Origin: Pseudomonas alcaligenes
GTDB lineage: Bacteria; Pseudomonadota; Gammaproteobacteria; Pseudomonadales; Pseudomonadaceae
DNA: 64,000 nucleotides
Direction: 5' to 3'
Assembly (NCBI RefSeq): GCF_041729615.1
Contig: NZ_CP154874.1
Span: 1,927,001-1,991,000 of the forward strand
Both the position numbers and the translations under genes were made by a program. This document shows, piece after piece, positions 11,520-21,644 of this stretch. The notes beneath the pieces were generated by a model. The model ran no database searches. It worked only from the letters and a program-made list of their open reading frames with translations, and was not told the origin of the DNA. The stretch's first letter is position 1. Every line of letters starts with the position of its first letter.

Positions 11520-11832
11520 CCCAACCCTGAAAAGCTTCCGCCACCAACTGGGCTCAACCCTAAAAGCCTCCGGCGAGAGCGATGAGGCCATCGCTTACAT
11601 GATGGGGCACCAATCCATAGAATCCATCAGCGTCTATGGGAACCGTCGATCTGGGGCTGGTCAAAAATTGCATATCAGACCTGCTCAGGACGCTGACTTG
11701 TCAAAAGTTCGCCAACCGAAGCAGCCTGCAGTTTTTGGCCGTGGGCGGGTGGTGGGACGAATCGAGGTGCCATCGCACCTCGCGAGGCGAATAACCACAC
11801 TGCCTTTCCAAAGCGACCCACGAGGGACATAG
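11520..11832 (+). pseudogene. C-terminal remnant of a tyrosine recombinase
   Basis: Immediately after the IS right end the frame reads FRHQLGSTLKASGE and then AYMMGHQSIESISVYGN. These are the last two catalytic patches of a phage-type integrase (R-H-x-x, then G-H and the Tyr nucleophile). The N-terminal two thirds are missing; the remaining frame borrows a GTG inside the IS. It differs from the intact integrase at 37439-38902, so it points to an earlier element at this site that was cut down by the IS. Confidence 0.7.
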
Positions 11833-12001
11833 CAGCCTTTGTCTGCTCCTATTTTGGAACACGGATAAGTGACCTGAGCAGTGCGCTACCGCGCACTGCT
11901 TTAGCGACTTGGGCGCTAGCTAGATCCTTGCCGAACGGATCAACTGGAAAGTTAATCGCCAACACCCAAAGCTATAGGCAATATCCCAAAGCTAGATTGG
12001 C

Positions 12002-12619
12002 TCAGGCGCTAAGCAGGCGTTCAAGGCCATCCCATTGCGACTGCACAGGAGGTCGTTCACGCGGATCAGCCAAACCCAGCTCTTCCAGCCGGTAAGACAT
12101 CTTGCCGAAATTGCAGGCCGCGCAACTCACCACCAGGTTATCCAGATCATTGGTGCCGCCGTAGGCATGGGGCAGCACGTGGTCATACTGCGCCCAGAGG
12201 GTTTGGAAACCCGCGTGCTGTGAAACATTGGCGGAGCCCCAGGTAACCTGCTCGGGGTACAGCAGGCACGCCTTCTTGCGAACCTCGGGGCGGATCACGG
12301 GTATACCGCAATAGCGGCAGTGATAGCCATCGCGCGCATGCAGCTCAGCCATCTGCGTTTTGCTCGGCATGCGCGACTGCACTCGCAGGGCAGGATCAAG
12401 CGGCTGATCAAGCAGAGGCGTCAGCTTCACATAAGCGCTCTTGGCACCCCAGATGGACTCCAGCCAGGCTCTGTTCGTGTCGCAATCAGCCAGTTTGAAC
12501 AGAGCCGACGCCAGCTCCCGATGGCCCGTGAGATGCGCAGAAACGGCTGCATCCAGATAGCGTGAGGTATCTCGGATTTCCGGAATCGACTCACGAAAGC
12601 AGTTTCTCATCCCTAGCAC
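12002..12619 (-). CDS. HNH endonuclease family protein
   Basis: The 205-aa protein has an N-terminal helical part with no recognisable domain, then an HNH nuclease fold. CRYCG supplies two zinc ligands, YDHVLPHAYGGTNDLDNLV is the H-N core, and CAACN gives the second zinc pair. The HNH motif looks complete, so it should be a metal-dependent nuclease, target unknown. Its start overlaps the end of the upstream gene by 7 nt, so the two are almost certainly co-translated. The upstream partner may direct or restrain the nuclease. Confidence 0.8.
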   Translation of the reverse strand: MLGMRNCFRESIPEIRDTSRYLDAAVSAHLTGHRELASALFKLADCDTNRAWLESIWGAKSAYVKLTPLLDQPLDPALRVQSRMPSKTQMAELHARDGYHCRYCGIPVIRPEVRKKACLLYPEQVTWGSANVSQHAGFQTLWAQYDHVLPHAYGGTNDLDNLVVSCAACNFGKMSYRLEELGLADPRERPPVQSQWDGLERLLSA

Positions 12620-13239
12620 TCCACCTCAGCAGAGGGATGCACCAGCAACTCTGGACCCAGGCCATTTTTGAATAGCGCCACGATTGACACTGGAGTCAGC
12701 ACGGTCACCACATCGCTAGTCATAGGCTGAGGAAGCGGGCTGTAGCCGTCGAAACCCCAGCACCACTGACGTCCGCGCCAGAGCAATACCGGCTGACCTT
12801 CATGCTCAACCATCGTGCCCTCCGGAAGGCCTGCCAGACTCGCTTGCCAGGTACGCTGGCTGTTATCGGCGTTCATGCGAGCGGCCTGCAGAACCTTGTC
12901 GATCCCGGCGGCAGACCGATCCTGATCCGGAAAGGTTTTGGCCCAGGCGGCCTTGAAGGCTTTGTAGCGATCCTTGCGACAGTCACCACAGGGGCGGTGC
13001 CCAGCGGCATAGCTGGTAGGCTCATCAAGAAAGAATAGTTCGGTGTAGCTGTTGGACGCCATCAACTCACGCTTGATGCCCTGATACTCCAAAGCGCAGG
13101 TGATCCAGCGGTTCAGTTTCCAGGGGCGCACGATCTCGCGTGCCGCATTGTGCAACTGACCACGATTCCCCATCAGCAGGCCTCTGGCCTTTACGCCATG
13201 CAACTGCCCCATCGGGTTCATTCGGTTTTGCAGAGGCAT
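12613..13239 (-). CDS. Conserved hypothetical protein with an Ada-like Cys motif, partner of the HNH nuclease
   Basis: A 208-aa soluble protein I cannot assign to a named family. The middle contains AAGHRPCGDCRKDRYKAF, which resembles the RPCKRC metal-binding segment of Ada N-terminal domains, although the other two Ada cysteines are not evident. The N-terminal stretch (MGNRGQLHN, KRWITC-like WITCALEY) looks conserved rather than random. A second half of about 80 residues includes LPEGTMVEHEGQPVLLWRG. Translation is coupled to the downstream HNH gene. The role is unknown; a DNA-modification or defence function is only a guess from the partner. Confidence 0.65.
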   Translation of the reverse strand: MPLQNRMNPMGQLHGVKARGLLMGNRGQLHNAAREIVRPWKLNRWITCALEYQGIKRELMASNSYTELFFLDEPTSYAAGHRPCGDCRKDRYKAFKAAWAKTFPDQDRSAAGIDKVLQAARMNADNSQRTWQASLAGLPEGTMVEHEGQPVLLWRGRQWCWGFDGYSPLPQPMTSDVVTVLTPVSIVALFKNGLGPELLVHPSAEVEC

Positions 13240-13261
13240 CGTGCGGACTCCATCGCATGAA

Positions 13262-13405
13262 TCAGTTAAGGGGCTGTATGGTTCGGCATTTGGGGAAGGC
13301 GCTGCAGCCCCAGAACTGCTGGCCGGCCTTGGGGCCGCTTTTCACTGTGCGCACTAGCAACGCACTACCGCATTTGGGGCACTGGCGTTCACCCAATCGC
13401 CCAGC
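13262..13405 (-). pseudogene. Fragment encoding a topoisomerase-type C4 zinc finger
   Basis: One frame reads CPKCGSALLVRT, then FWGCSAFPKC to a stop at 13262. This is the zf-C4_Topoisom zinc ribbon found at the ends of topoisomerase I and of some nucleases. Nothing recognisable precedes it in frame; upstream it runs into a different gene fragment (sterol desaturase) in another frame. It is probably the 3' end of a lost gene. Confidence 0.5.
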
Positions 13406-13683
13406 CGAGCCAGGATCGCGGCGGTGAACTGGATGACAGACAGATTTACGATCATGTGAAGCAGGTCGGTCAGTGTGTCTTGGTGGCCGGCAAGCCAGCT
13501 CTTCCGGAATGGCTGCAGGCACTCCAAGATGGCGACCGGAATAATTCCGACTACGGCAATGAGGGCTGTGCCGGGCCAATATGGCAAGCCTTTGTAAAGC
13601 ATCCAGATCATCCAACCCGCCGTACCACCAAAAATAACTGGATAGCTGAACCAGCGAATCATGAACCTGAGGCAATTGGTCAT
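13395..13683 (-). pseudogene. Truncated sterol desaturase / fatty acid hydroxylase family gene
   Basis: The N-terminal about 95 residues resemble the start of sterol-desaturase-like membrane proteins: two hydrophobic helices (YPVIFGGTAGWMIWML and TALIAVVGIIPVAILE), then QPFRKSW and DTLTDLLHMIVN. The His-box catalytic part is absent. After LGDWVN the sequence passes into the zinc-finger fragment in a different frame, so the gene was cut by a deletion or recombination. It lies 70 bp downstream of the araC-type gene, same strand. Confidence 0.6.
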
Positions 13684-13753
13684 CGTGCGCCCCCCTTGAT
13701 GACCATAACGTTAAGCTGCTTCTGCGCTGCTGGCTTGAACGAAAAAGCTGATC

Positions 13754-14512
13754 TCAGCTGCTAAGACTTACCTGGCTCAAGGCCGAAGACGGATCGAGGC
13801 CAAATAAGCTGCGGAAGGTTCGAGAAAAGTGCGCCGCATCCGAGAATCCTGCTGTATGAGCAGCCACGGTCAAACTTCGGCCTTCCGTAATGTGTTGCAG
13901 CGCAGCGACCAGACGAAGCCACTTACGATAACTGCGCAATGGCAACCCGGTCTGTTCAACAAACCAATGAGAAAAGCGAGTCGGCGAAAGGTGGATCAGA
14001 TCGGCCAACTCTTGCCTGCCATTAGCGGGTTTGCTCAAGGCTTTAAGGACAAGCTGCAGCCGTGGATCGATTATCGGCAGATCGGTGAGATTAAGAAATT
14101 GGCGAACCGCTCCTCGCATTTGTTGTGCTGAGATATCGGGAGTTGCCAACAGTCTTTGCAGAGTCGAAATGTTTTGTGCATCGATAGGCAAGATGTTCGT
14201 AGCGGCATTGAACACCTGTGTTTCCTCAGACAAGGCGTCAAGGTAAATCGAAATAACCTCCACCGCTTCGATTCGGTGAGTTACGCCTGCCTGGATACAG
14301 ATAGCTCGGGCCGTGACACTGCTGTCGGGGGTGGTCACGGTCAAGTCATTGGTTATTCCGATGGTGATCTGGTGAGCCATGTGGCAGTGCCAATCATGAT
14401 GACCGGCCTGCCCCGAAAATACTCCAAACCCTGGAGAGACCCAGGCCTTGCCATGCCAGCGGACACCCTGCGTTGCAATCACCTGACACTCCCTCGGCTT
14501 TTTTCGCGCCAT
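13754..14512 (-). CDS. AraC-family transcriptional regulator
   Basis: A 252-aa protein with an N-terminal cupin-like sensing domain (HHDWHCHMAHQITIG) and a C-terminal AraC DNA-binding domain. The two helix-turn-helices are around LADLIHLSPTRFSHWFVEQTG and VAAHTAGFSDAAHFSRTFRS. It is divergent from the metal-binding protein and cusCBA, with 195 bp between. Its genuine target could be the broken sterol desaturase downstream or the cus operon; the sequence does not decide this. Confidence 0.85.
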   Translation of the reverse strand: MARKKPRECQVIATQGVRWHGKAWVSPGFGVFSGQAGHHDWHCHMAHQITIGITNDLTVTTPDSSVTARAICIQAGVTHRIEAVEVISIYLDALSEETQVFNAATNILPIDAQNISTLQRLLATPDISAQQMRGAVRQFLNLTDLPIIDPRLQLVLKALSKPANGRQELADLIHLSPTRFSHWFVEQTGLPLRSYRKWLRLVAALQHITEGRSLTVAAHTAGFSDAAHFSRTFRSLFGLDPSSALSQVSLSS

Positions 14513-14707
14513 GCTCTTCTGCCTGTCGCTCTGTCATTGAAACCACGACTATGCTTCGTAGCGAACAGGACTGCCTGTCCACAGAGGAAGCCTTGCAGAT
14601 CCTCTAATTTGATCGAGATCAACGAAGTGCTGCAGTGGTCGAAAGAAGCACTCCTGCTTCGGAGCAATTTGCTATCGTCGCACTATCGCCTTGTTCGGTG
14701 AATCATC

Positions 14708-15052
14708 GTGCGTCGAATTGGATTGGTTCTGGTACTGATTGTTAGCCTCGTGCTGCCGACCTTCGGCGGTGTGGCTTTCAGCATGCCGGCACAACCTTGC
14801 CCGATGCAGAGCGCCGATCATCAGGGCCATGCAATGGTCGATGCTCCGTGCTGCGAGCAAATGGACACGTCTGATGGGGTGGCCAATAAGTCCCCCTGCA
14901 AATCCGGCCAGGAATGCAAGACCGGAGGACTTCTCCAGACCACCGTGATCAAGAGCATATCCCCTCTCCCCTCACGCCCCGAGATATTGCTGACCCAGTC
15001 GGTGATTAAGCGAGAGCCCGCAGGACTCTGGCGCCCTCCTCGTTTCGTCTAA
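14708..15052 (+). CDS. Small exported Cys-rich protein, probable metal-binding (CopL/DUF2946-like)
   Basis: A 114-aa product with a GTG start, a hydrophobic N-terminal segment (residues 3-25) and Cys/His/Met clusters: QPCPMQSADHQGHAM, APCCEQM and SPCKSGQECK. Such small proteins commonly precede copper/silver efflux operons. It stands 92 bp in front of cusC on the same strand and is probably the first gene of the operon. The metal-binding role is inferred from composition and position; the family name is tentative. Confidence 0.6.
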   Translation: MRRIGLVLVLIVSLVLPTFGGVAFSMPAQPCPMQSADHQGHAMVDAPCCEQMDTSDGVANKSPCKSGQECKTGGLLQTTVIKSISPLPSRPEILLTQSVIKREPAGLWRPPRFV

Positions 15053-15144
15053 TGCCGTGATCATCCCGCGCCTTACAGTCAGGCGCATCGTCGCGACCAC
15101 GTTTCGTAGCTGCGACCTCGATCAATCGCATTGGAGGCGAAAGC

Positions 15145-16407
15145 ATGTCCGCTTTCCTTTTTCCACGCCGTGGCTATCTCGGCGTGTTGGCTGCCGCATT
15201 CTGGGCAGCTCCCTGGCTTGCCGCGCAGGCACAGCCCCTAACCTTCGAACGAGCCCAAGCTCTGGCCGAACAGAGTGCCCCTGAGAACCTCGCGCGCCAG
15301 GCGCAGGTGGCATCGGCACAGCAGGCTGTAGGGCCCGCAGACGCCTTGCCCGATCCCAAGCTGATTATAGGCTTCGACAACCTGCCGATCGAAGGCCCTG
15401 ACCGTTACACACTTAATCGTGACTCCATGACCATGCGCCGCATTGGACTCATGCAGGAGGTACCAAACGGCGACAAGCGTCTGGCCCGTCGCCAACTGGC
15501 CGAAGCCTCCATGACGCGGGCCGAGGCCGAGCAGCGTGCCATGCAGTTGGAAATCAAGCGCCAGACGGCAGTGAGCTGGCTGGACGTGTACTACGCCGAA
15601 CGCAGTGTTGGCCTCTTCGATCAACTGGACCGTCAGATCGAGATGCTCCGCTCGACCGTGCAATCGCTGATTGCCGGCGGTAGTGCTCAGCCTGGCGAGC
15701 TGTTGCAGGCCGACCAGGAAGCTTTGGCGTTACAAGATCGGCGAGATGAACTGAATCGCGATGTGGCAGTAGCTCGTGCCAAGCTGCGCCGCTGGATAGG
15801 CAACGAGGCTGACCAGCCTTTGCAAGGAGATGTTCCCAATCTGAACCTGGTGGCACCGCACCTGCAGCAACGCATTGCCTCACACCCTGAGTTGCGCGCT
15901 GCCTCCGCCCGAGTCGGCGAGGCTAGCGCCGAGCTGAACGAGGCCATCGCCGAGAAGACCCCCGACTGGGGTGTTGAGTTTGCCTACAACAATCGCGACA
16001 ACCAGTTCGGCGATATGGTGATGGTGCAATTCACGTTCGACCTGCCGTTGTTCGTAGGCACACGTCAGGGGCCCAAGATCAACGCCAGACAACAAAGCGT
16101 GTCGCAGATGGAAGCCGAGCAGGAAGCATTACTGCGCGCCCATCAGGCTGAGCTGGAAGGCGGTATTGCCGAGCTTGAGCAACTGCGCAGGACCTTGTCA
16201 CGCACCGAAAAAACCTTGATCCCGCTTGCAAGCAAACGTGCCGATCTCGAACTTGCCGCTTACCAGGCCGGCAACAGCCAGCTGACATCCGTCCTCACCG
16301 CCCAGCGCGACCTGATCGAGGCTCAGCTACGGCAGATTGAACAGCAGCGCAAGCTGAGCCAGCTCTCCGCAAGCCTGTACTACGCCTATGTGGAGGGACT
16401 GAAATGA
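15145..16407 (+). CDS. cusC: Outer-membrane efflux channel CusC-like (TolC family)
   Basis: A 420-aa TolC-family protein with a signal peptide ending around AAQAQ (residue 29) and two OEP repeats rich in long helices. It forms the outer-membrane exit duct of a CusCBA-type Cu(I)/Ag(I) pump. No lipobox is seen, unlike E. coli CusC. It is closer in style to the TolC-like proteins paired with CusB/CzcB in Pseudomonas islands. The stop overlaps the cusB start as ATGA. Confidence 0.85.
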   Translation: MSAFLFPRRGYLGVLAAAFWAAPWLAAQAQPLTFERAQALAEQSAPENLARQAQVASAQQAVGPADALPDPKLIIGFDNLPIEGPDRYTLNRDSMTMRRIGLMQEVPNGDKRLARRQLAEASMTRAEAEQRAMQLEIKRQTAVSWLDVYYAERSVGLFDQLDRQIEMLRSTVQSLIAGGSAQPGELLQADQEALALQDRRDELNRDVAVARAKLRRWIGNEADQPLQGDVPNLNLVAPHLQQRIASHPELRAASARVGEASAELNEAIAEKTPDWGVEFAYNNRDNQFGDMVMVQFTFDLPLFVGTRQGPKINARQQSVSQMEAEQEALLRAHQAELEGGIAELEQLRRTLSRTEKTLIPLASKRADLELAAYQAGNSQLTSVLTAQRDLIEAQLRQIEQQRKLSQLSASLYYAYVEGLK

Positions 16408-17864
16408 AGATATCGGCATTTGGTTTTGCGGTCGCCTTGCTGGCCGTGGGCATTGGCGCGGCGGGCGGTGGCTACTGGCTGGCCCAGCGGCAAGCCAAAC
16501 ACGAGATCCTGCCTAGCTCCGCACCGACGGACGAGCGCAAGGTGCTCTATTGGTACGACCCGATGCAGCCTGAGCAGCGCTTCGATAAGCCGGGCAAGTC
16601 ACCTTTCATGGATATGGAACTTGTCCCTAAATACGCAGGATCCGAGCAGGATCCGTCTGTCCTGAGCATCCCCGCTCAAGCCGTGCAGAACCTCGGAATG
16701 CGAACCTCGATGGTGATCCGAGGTGTACTGCCCTCGGATATCGAGGCGGTGGGTTCCCTGGCCTATAACCAGCGAGAAGTGGCGAACCTCCAGGCCCGCG
16801 CCGGCGGATTCGTCGAGCGGGTTTACGGTCGCGCCCCGGGCGATGTGCTGCCTGCCGGAGCCCCCCTGGTCGACCTGCTGATTCCCGAATGGTCCGCCGC
16901 GCAGTTGGAGTTCCTGGCGGTACTGCGTACCGCTGACACTCGCTTGATAAGTGCGGCCCAAGAGCGCCTGCGCCTGCTTGGCATGCCTCAAACGTTGATC
17001 GAGCAGGTCCGCCACAGCGGCAAACCACGGGCGGTGCAAACCCTCACCACACCTATCAGCGGCGAGCTCCAAGCCTTGCAGGTACGCGCCGGGATGACCG
17101 TCGAAGCCGGGCAGGATCTGGCGTTGATTAACGGGCTATCCAGTGTCTGGCTCGATGCGGCGATACCCGAGGCCATGGCCGGAAGTATCCAGGTCGGGGA
17201 CGAGATCCGCGCCAACCTGACGGCCTTTCCTGATCGACCGCTGCTGGGCCGCGTCATAGCCTTGCTGCCGAGTGCCGATCCGCAAACGCGCACGCTCACG
17301 GTACGCAGCGAGCTACCCAACCCTGCCGGTAAGTTGCGCCCCGGCATGTTCGCCGCCGTACGCCTGAACAGTGCCGTCGAACAATCCACGCTTCTTGTGC
17401 CGAGTGAAGCCGTGATTCGCACCGGCAAGCGTGCATTGGTGATGCTGGCCGAAGGCGACGGACGCTACCGCCCCCAGGAAATCACCTTGGGCCGCGAGGC
17501 CGATGGGCGTCTGGAGGTGTTTTCCGGTCTTGAGGAAGGTCAGGCGGTCGTTACCTCCGGCCAGTTCCTCATCGATTCGGAAGCCAGCCTGCAGGGCATC
17601 CTGGCCGGCAATGCAGAACAGGACAGCACGGAGGGGCTGCATGTGTCTCACGGCGTTATTCGCGCACTGGACGGGAAACAAGTCACCCTGGAGCATGGCC
17701 CCTTCGAGAGCCTGAATATGCCCGGTATGACCATGGCTTTTCCTCTGGTCAGCTCCGAAGTAGCTGTGGGACTTAAGCCAGGAGATCACGTACGCATCGC
17801 CGCACGTCAGACAAACTCCGGCCTGCTGATCGAGCAGCTCCGCAAGGAAGGAGACCAGCCATGA
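16404..17864 (+). CDS. cusB: Periplasmic adaptor CusB with C-terminal CusF-like copper domain
   Basis: A 486-aa membrane-fusion protein. An N-terminal anchor or signal (residues 5-27) is followed by a heavy-metal-binding segment ([18 protein letters not shown], then [10 protein letters not shown]). The barrel-sandwich, alpha-hairpin and beta-barrel regions follow. The last about 75 residues form a CusF-like domain ([18 protein letters not shown]). In E. coli CusF the metal is held by one His and two Met and capped by a Trp; here the Trp position (NWPEMTM in CusF) is Met (NMPGMTM). The fused domain likely hands Cu(I)/Ag(I) straight to the pump. It overlaps cusC and cusA by 4 nt each. Confidence 0.9.
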   Translation: MKISAFGFAVALLAVGIGAAGGGYWLAQRQAKHEILPSSAPTDERKVLYWYDPMQPEQRFDKPGKSPFMDMELVPKYAGSEQDPSVLSIPAQAVQNLGMRTSMVIRGVLPSDIEAVGSLAYNQREVANLQARAGGFVERVYGRAPGDVLPAGAPLVDLLIPEWSAAQLEFLAVLRTADTRLISAAQERLRLLGMPQTLIEQVRHSGKPRAVQTLTTPISGELQALQVRAGMTVEAGQDLALINGLSSVWLDAAIPEAMAGSIQVGDEIRANLTAFPDRPLLGRVIALLPSADPQTRTLTVRSELPNPAGKLRPGMFAAVRLNSAVEQSTLLVPSEAVIRTGKRALVMLAEGDGRYRPQEITLGREADGRLEVFSGLEEGQAVVTSGQFLIDSEASLQGILAGNAEQDSTEGLHVSHGVIRALDGKQVTLEHGPFESLNMPGMTMAFPLVSSEVAVGLKPGDHVRIAARQTNSGLLIEQLRKEGDQP

Positions 17865-20800
17865 TCGCGCGCCTGATCCATTGGTCGATCGGCAACCGCT
17901 TCCTGGTACTGCTGGCCACCCTGTTCATCACCGCCCTGGGCCTCTGGTCGCTGCGCAACACGCCGTTGGATGCACTGCCGGACCTATCTGACACCCAGGT
18001 CATCATCAGAACCAGCTTTCCCGGACAGGCACCGCAGATCGTCGAGAACCAGGTGACCTACCCACTGGCCACAACCATGCTCTCGGTACCGGGGGCGAAG
18101 ACGGTGCGCGGCTACTCGTTCTTCGGCGACTCCTTCGTCTACGTGCTGTTCGAGGACGACACCGACCTCTACTGGGCGCGCTCGCGGGTGCTGGAGTACC
18201 TCAACCAGGCGCAGGAACGCCTGCCCGAGGGTGTTACCACCACCCTTGGGCCGGATGCCACCGGCGTGGGCTGGATCTACCAGTACGCCTTGGTCGACCG
18301 CAGCGGCCAGCATGATCTTGCCCAGCTGCGGGCACTGCAGGACTGGTTCCTCAAGTACGAACTCAAGAGCCTGCCCAACGTAGCCGAAGTGGCCACCCTC
18401 GGCGGCATGGTCAAGCAATACCAAGTGCTGCTCGATCCGCAGAAGCTGGTGGCTTATGGGGTAACTCAGCAGGAGGTCGAAGCGGCGCTGAAGAGCGCCA
18501 ATCAGGAAACCGGCGGCGCCATCCTGGAGCTGGCAGAGCGCGAGTACATGGTGCGGGCTTCAGGCTATCTAGAGAGCCTGGCGGATTTCCGCAATGTGCC
18601 GCTGCGGGCTTCGGCCAGCGGAGTTCCGGTGCTGCTGGGTCAGGTGGCCACCATTCAGCTGGGGCCAGAGATGCGTCGTGGCATTGCCGAGCTGGATGGC
18701 CAGGGTGAAGTGGTAGGCGGCGTGGTCATCTTGCGCTCCGGAAAGAATGCCCGCGATGCCATCGCCGCGGTGAAGACCAAGCTGGACAGCCTGAAGGGCA
18801 GCTTGCCGGCCGGCGTCGAGGTGGTCACCACCTATGACCGTTCGCAATTGATCGACCGCGCCATCGATAACCTCAGCTACAAGCTGCTGGAAGAGTTCGC
18901 GGTGGTGGCCCTGGTTTGCCTGATCTTCCTCTGGCACCTGCGCTCGTCGCTGGTCGCGATCATCACCCTGCCCCTGGGCATCCTGATGGCCTTCATCGTC
19001 ATGCGCTACCAGGGCGTCAATGCCAACATCATGTCGCTGGGCGGGATCGCAATCGCCATCGGCGCCATGGTCGATGCCGCCGTGGTGATGATCGAGAACG
19101 CGCACAAGCACATCGAGGCCTGGAAGGCTCGACACCCCGGTGAACCGCTTCAGGGCGAGGCGCACTGGCGGGTGATCGGCGAAGCTGCGGCCGAGGTCGG
19201 GCCGGCGCTGTTCTTCAGCCTTTTGATCATCACCCTGTCTTTCCTCCCGGTCTTCACCCTGGAGGCCCAGGAGGGTCGCCTGTTTGGCCCGCTGGCATTC
19301 ACCAAGACCTATGCCATGGCTGCCGCTGCTGGCCTCTCGATCACCTTGGTACCGGTGCTGATGGGCTACTGGATTCGTGGGCATATCCCCAGCGAACAAC
19401 AGAACCCCTTGAATCGTTGGCTGATCGGTGCATACCGGCCGGTGCTGGAGTGGGTGCTGGCTTGGCCTAAGGTGACCCTAGCGCTGGCCTTGCTAGTGTT
19501 TTTGTCCAGTCTCTGGCCCCTCAGCAGACTCGGAGGAGAGTTTCTGCCGCCGATGGACGAGGGCGACTTGTTGTACATGCCATCAGCCCTGCCCGGCTTG
19601 CCGGCCAGCAAGGCCACCCAGCTGCTGCAGCAAACCAACCGGATGATCCTCACGGTGCCCGAAGTGGCACGGGTATTCGGCAAGGCCGGGCGAGCAGAGA
19701 CCGCCACCGATCCAGCACCGCTGGAAATGTTCGAGACCACGGTGCAGTTCAAACCACGCGATCAATGGCGCGCGGGGATGACACCCGAAAAGCTGATCGA
19801 GGAACTGGATCGCGCGGTAAAAGTTCCGGGGCTGTCCAATATCTGGGTGCCGCCCATCCGCAACCGCATCGACATGCTGGCGACGGGGATCAAGAGCCCC
19901 ATTGGGGTGAAAGTGTCCGGAACCTCCTTGGTCGACATCGAGCGCATAACGCGCGATATCGAGGCCGTGGCCAAAGAGGTGCCTGGGGTGAGTTCGGCCT
20001 TGGCAGAACGCCTTACTGGCGGCCGTTACGTGGACATCCAGATCGATCGACTGGCCGCGGCGCGCTATGGCCTGAGCATCGCCGATGTGCAGGCGGTGGT
20101 ATCGGGCGCCATCGGCGGCAGCAATATTGGTGAGACGGTTGAAGGACTGGCCCGCTTCCCGATCAACCTGCGCTATCCCAAGGAGTGGCGAGATAGTCCG
20201 CAGGCACTACGGCGTATGCCGATCCTCACGCAAGCCGGCCAGCAGATCACCTTGGGCACCGTCGCCCAGGTTAGTCTGACCGAAGGGCCACCAATGCTGC
20301 GCAGCGAGAACGGGCGTCTGTCCGGTTGGGTGTATGTCGATGTACGTGGGCGCGACCTGGCATCGACCGTGCGCGAGTTGCAGCAACGCGTCGCCGAGCG
20401 GGTACAACTCGACGCCGGCATGACCGTCTCCTACTCCGGTCAGTTCGAATTCCTCGAGCGCGCCAATGCGCGGCTGGCCTGGGTGGTGCCGGCGACTCTG
20501 TTGATTATCTTCGTGCTGCTTTACCTGACCTTCAGCCGCTTCGGTGAGGCCCTACTGATCATGGCAACCCTGCCCTTCGCCCTATCGGGCGGCATCTGGC
20601 TGCTCTACTGGTTCGGCTTCAACCTCTCGGTCGCCACCGGCGTGGGCTTCATTGCCCTGGCCGGCGTCTCGGCAGAGTTCGGGGTAATCATGCTGCTGTA
20701 CCTGAAGAATGCCTGGCATGCACGTATAGATTCCGGGCGCAGCGGTGATCCGGCCCTACTGGAGGCAATTCGTGAAGGTGCAGTGCTGCGCGTGCGGCCT

Positions 20801-21010
20801 AAGGTGATGACGGTGGCCGTGATCATCGCCGGCCTGCTGCCGATCCTCTGGGGCGGTGGTGCCGGTTCCGAGGTGATGAAGCGCATCGCCGCGCCCATGG
20901 TCGGCGGCATGATTACCGCGCCGCTGATGTCCATGCTGGTTTTGCCGGCCGCCTACTGGCTGATGCGAAGGCAGCGTACACAGAAGGTTCGCGCACCGCA
21001 GGAGCTATAG
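17861..21010 (+). CDS. cusA: Heavy-metal RND transporter CusA
   Basis: The 1049-aa inner-membrane proton-driven pump of the HME-RND type exports Cu(I)/Ag(I). It has TM1 at residues 12-32, a periplasmic porter domain, and a block of helices from about 335. The family signature [19 protein letters not shown] contains the charged membrane residues, and a second block of helices lies at the C-terminus. Overall sequence style ([20 protein letters not shown]) is CusA rather than CzcA. It is the last gene of the cus operon. Confidence 0.95.
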   Translation: MIARLIHWSIGNRFLVLLATLFITALGLWSLRNTPLDALPDLSDTQVIIRTSFPGQAPQIVENQVTYPLATTMLSVPGAKTVRGYSFFGDSFVYVLFEDDTDLYWARSRVLEYLNQAQERLPEGVTTTLGPDATGVGWIYQYALVDRSGQHDLAQLRALQDWFLKYELKSLPNVAEVATLGGMVKQYQVLLDPQKLVAYGVTQQEVEAALKSANQETGGAILELAEREYMVRASGYLESLADFRNVPLRASASGVPVLLGQVATIQLGPEMRRGIAELDGQGEVVGGVVILRSGKNARDAIAAVKTKLDSLKGSLPAGVEVVTTYDRSQLIDRAIDNLSYKLLEEFAVVALVCLIFLWHLRSSLVAIITLPLGILMAFIVMRYQGVNANIMSLGGIAIAIGAMVDAAVVMIENAHKHIEAWKARHPGEPLQGEAHWRVIGEAAAEVGPALFFSLLIITLSFLPVFTLEAQEGRLFGPLAFTKTYAMAAAAGLSITLVPVLMGYWIRGHIPSEQQNPLNRWLIGAYRPVLEWVLAWPKVTLALALLVFLSSLWPLSRLGGEFLPPMDEGDLLYMPSALPGLPASKATQLLQQTNRMILTVPEVARVFGKAGRAETATDPAPLEMFETTVQFKPRDQWRAGMTPEKLIEELDRAVKVPGLSNIWVPPIRNRIDMLATGIKSPIGVKVSGTSLVDIERITRDIEAVAKEVPGVSSALAERLTGGRYVDIQIDRLAAARYGLSIADVQAVVSGAIGGSNIGETVEGLARFPINLRYPKEWRDSPQALRRMPILTQAGQQITLGTVAQVSLTEGPPMLRSENGRLSGWVYVDVRGRDLASTVRELQQRVAERVQLDAGMTVSYSGQFEFLERANARLAWVVPATLLIIFVLLYLTFSRFGEALLIMATLPFALSGGIWLLYWFGFNLSVATGVGFIALAGVSAEFGVIMLLYLKNAWHARIDSGRSGDPALLEAIREGAVLRVRPKVMTVAVIIAGLLPILWGGGAGSEVMKRIAAPMVGGMITAPLMSMLVLPAAYWLMRRQRTQKVRAPQEL

Positions 21011-21071
21011 CTTTACAAACCCGGGCAAGCCACGCGCCAAGCTGACTCGCCCGGGTAACGCGGCAGGAAGC

Positions 21072-21087
21072 ATTACGCCGATGTAAC
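21072..21087. promoter_or_regulatory. Degenerate CopR-box candidate upstream of the DUF2790 gene
   Basis: ATTACGCCGATGTAAC, read on the other strand, is GTTACA-N5-GTAAT. It keeps the spacing and most bases of the CTGACA-N5-GTAAT box seen elsewhere in the island. It lies 69 bp before the gene. This is weaker than the sites at 27810 and 28143. Confidence 0.4.
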
Positions 21088-21155
21088 TTTGACTTCATTT
21101 TTATGACAGGTCGAGCGGATATATTTTAATCACCACCTTGAAGGAGTGATTAAAC

Positions 21156-21488
21156 ATGAAAAGCCTCAAAGTTATTGCAGCACTTGCCGTTATGGTTGTT
21201 TCCTCTACCGCCCTGGCAGAAGGCGGTGCTGATCGTATTTATGGTCGGATGATTCAGGCCAATGAGCAGGCCATGCAAGAATATGCTGCCGCTAACGGAA
21301 AGAATCCGCCTGAAGTCATTCATTACCGCTACGGCATGAAGCTCGATATCGCCAGGGTCGTGGCCACTACCCCGACGGACTCTAGCTGCAATGTGATGCC
21401 GGCCCAGATGACCTACGAGGACTCCAACGGCGATCTGAATATTCTTGAATACCGTGCAGCCGGAACAGGTTGCCGGAACCAAAACTAA
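21156..21488 (+). CDS. Secreted DUF2790 protein with a PtrA-type N-terminus
   Basis: A 110-aa periplasmic protein with signal peptide (cleaved near ALA/EGG, residue 22). The C-terminal half (YRYGMKLDIARVV, MTYEDSNGDLNILEY, two Cys) is the DUF2790 domain common in Pseudomonas. Its first 40 residues closely resemble those of the PtrA-like protein at 27832-28038 (MKS-K, ALAEGGADR-, RM at the same places). A good ribosome-binding site (AAGGAG) precedes the ATG. Location and the possible CopR box suggest copper induction; the molecular role is unknown. Confidence 0.8.
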   Translation: MKSLKVIAALAVMVVSSTALAEGGADRIYGRMIQANEQAMQEYAAANGKNPPEVIHYRYGMKLDIARVVATTPTDSSCNVMPAQMTYEDSNGDLNILEYRAAGTGCRNQN

Positions 21489-21644
21489 TAAATGACATCG
21501 CGCTGACTGAAAAGTAATTTTCAAGTCACCCTGACGTTATTTGGCATGTGGAAATATGGCCAAGGCGCGCCTGGTTATGCCCGGTGCGCTTGGCACATAT
21601 ATGCGACCACACAATGACAACTGCCAATAACATCAGGAGCATTT

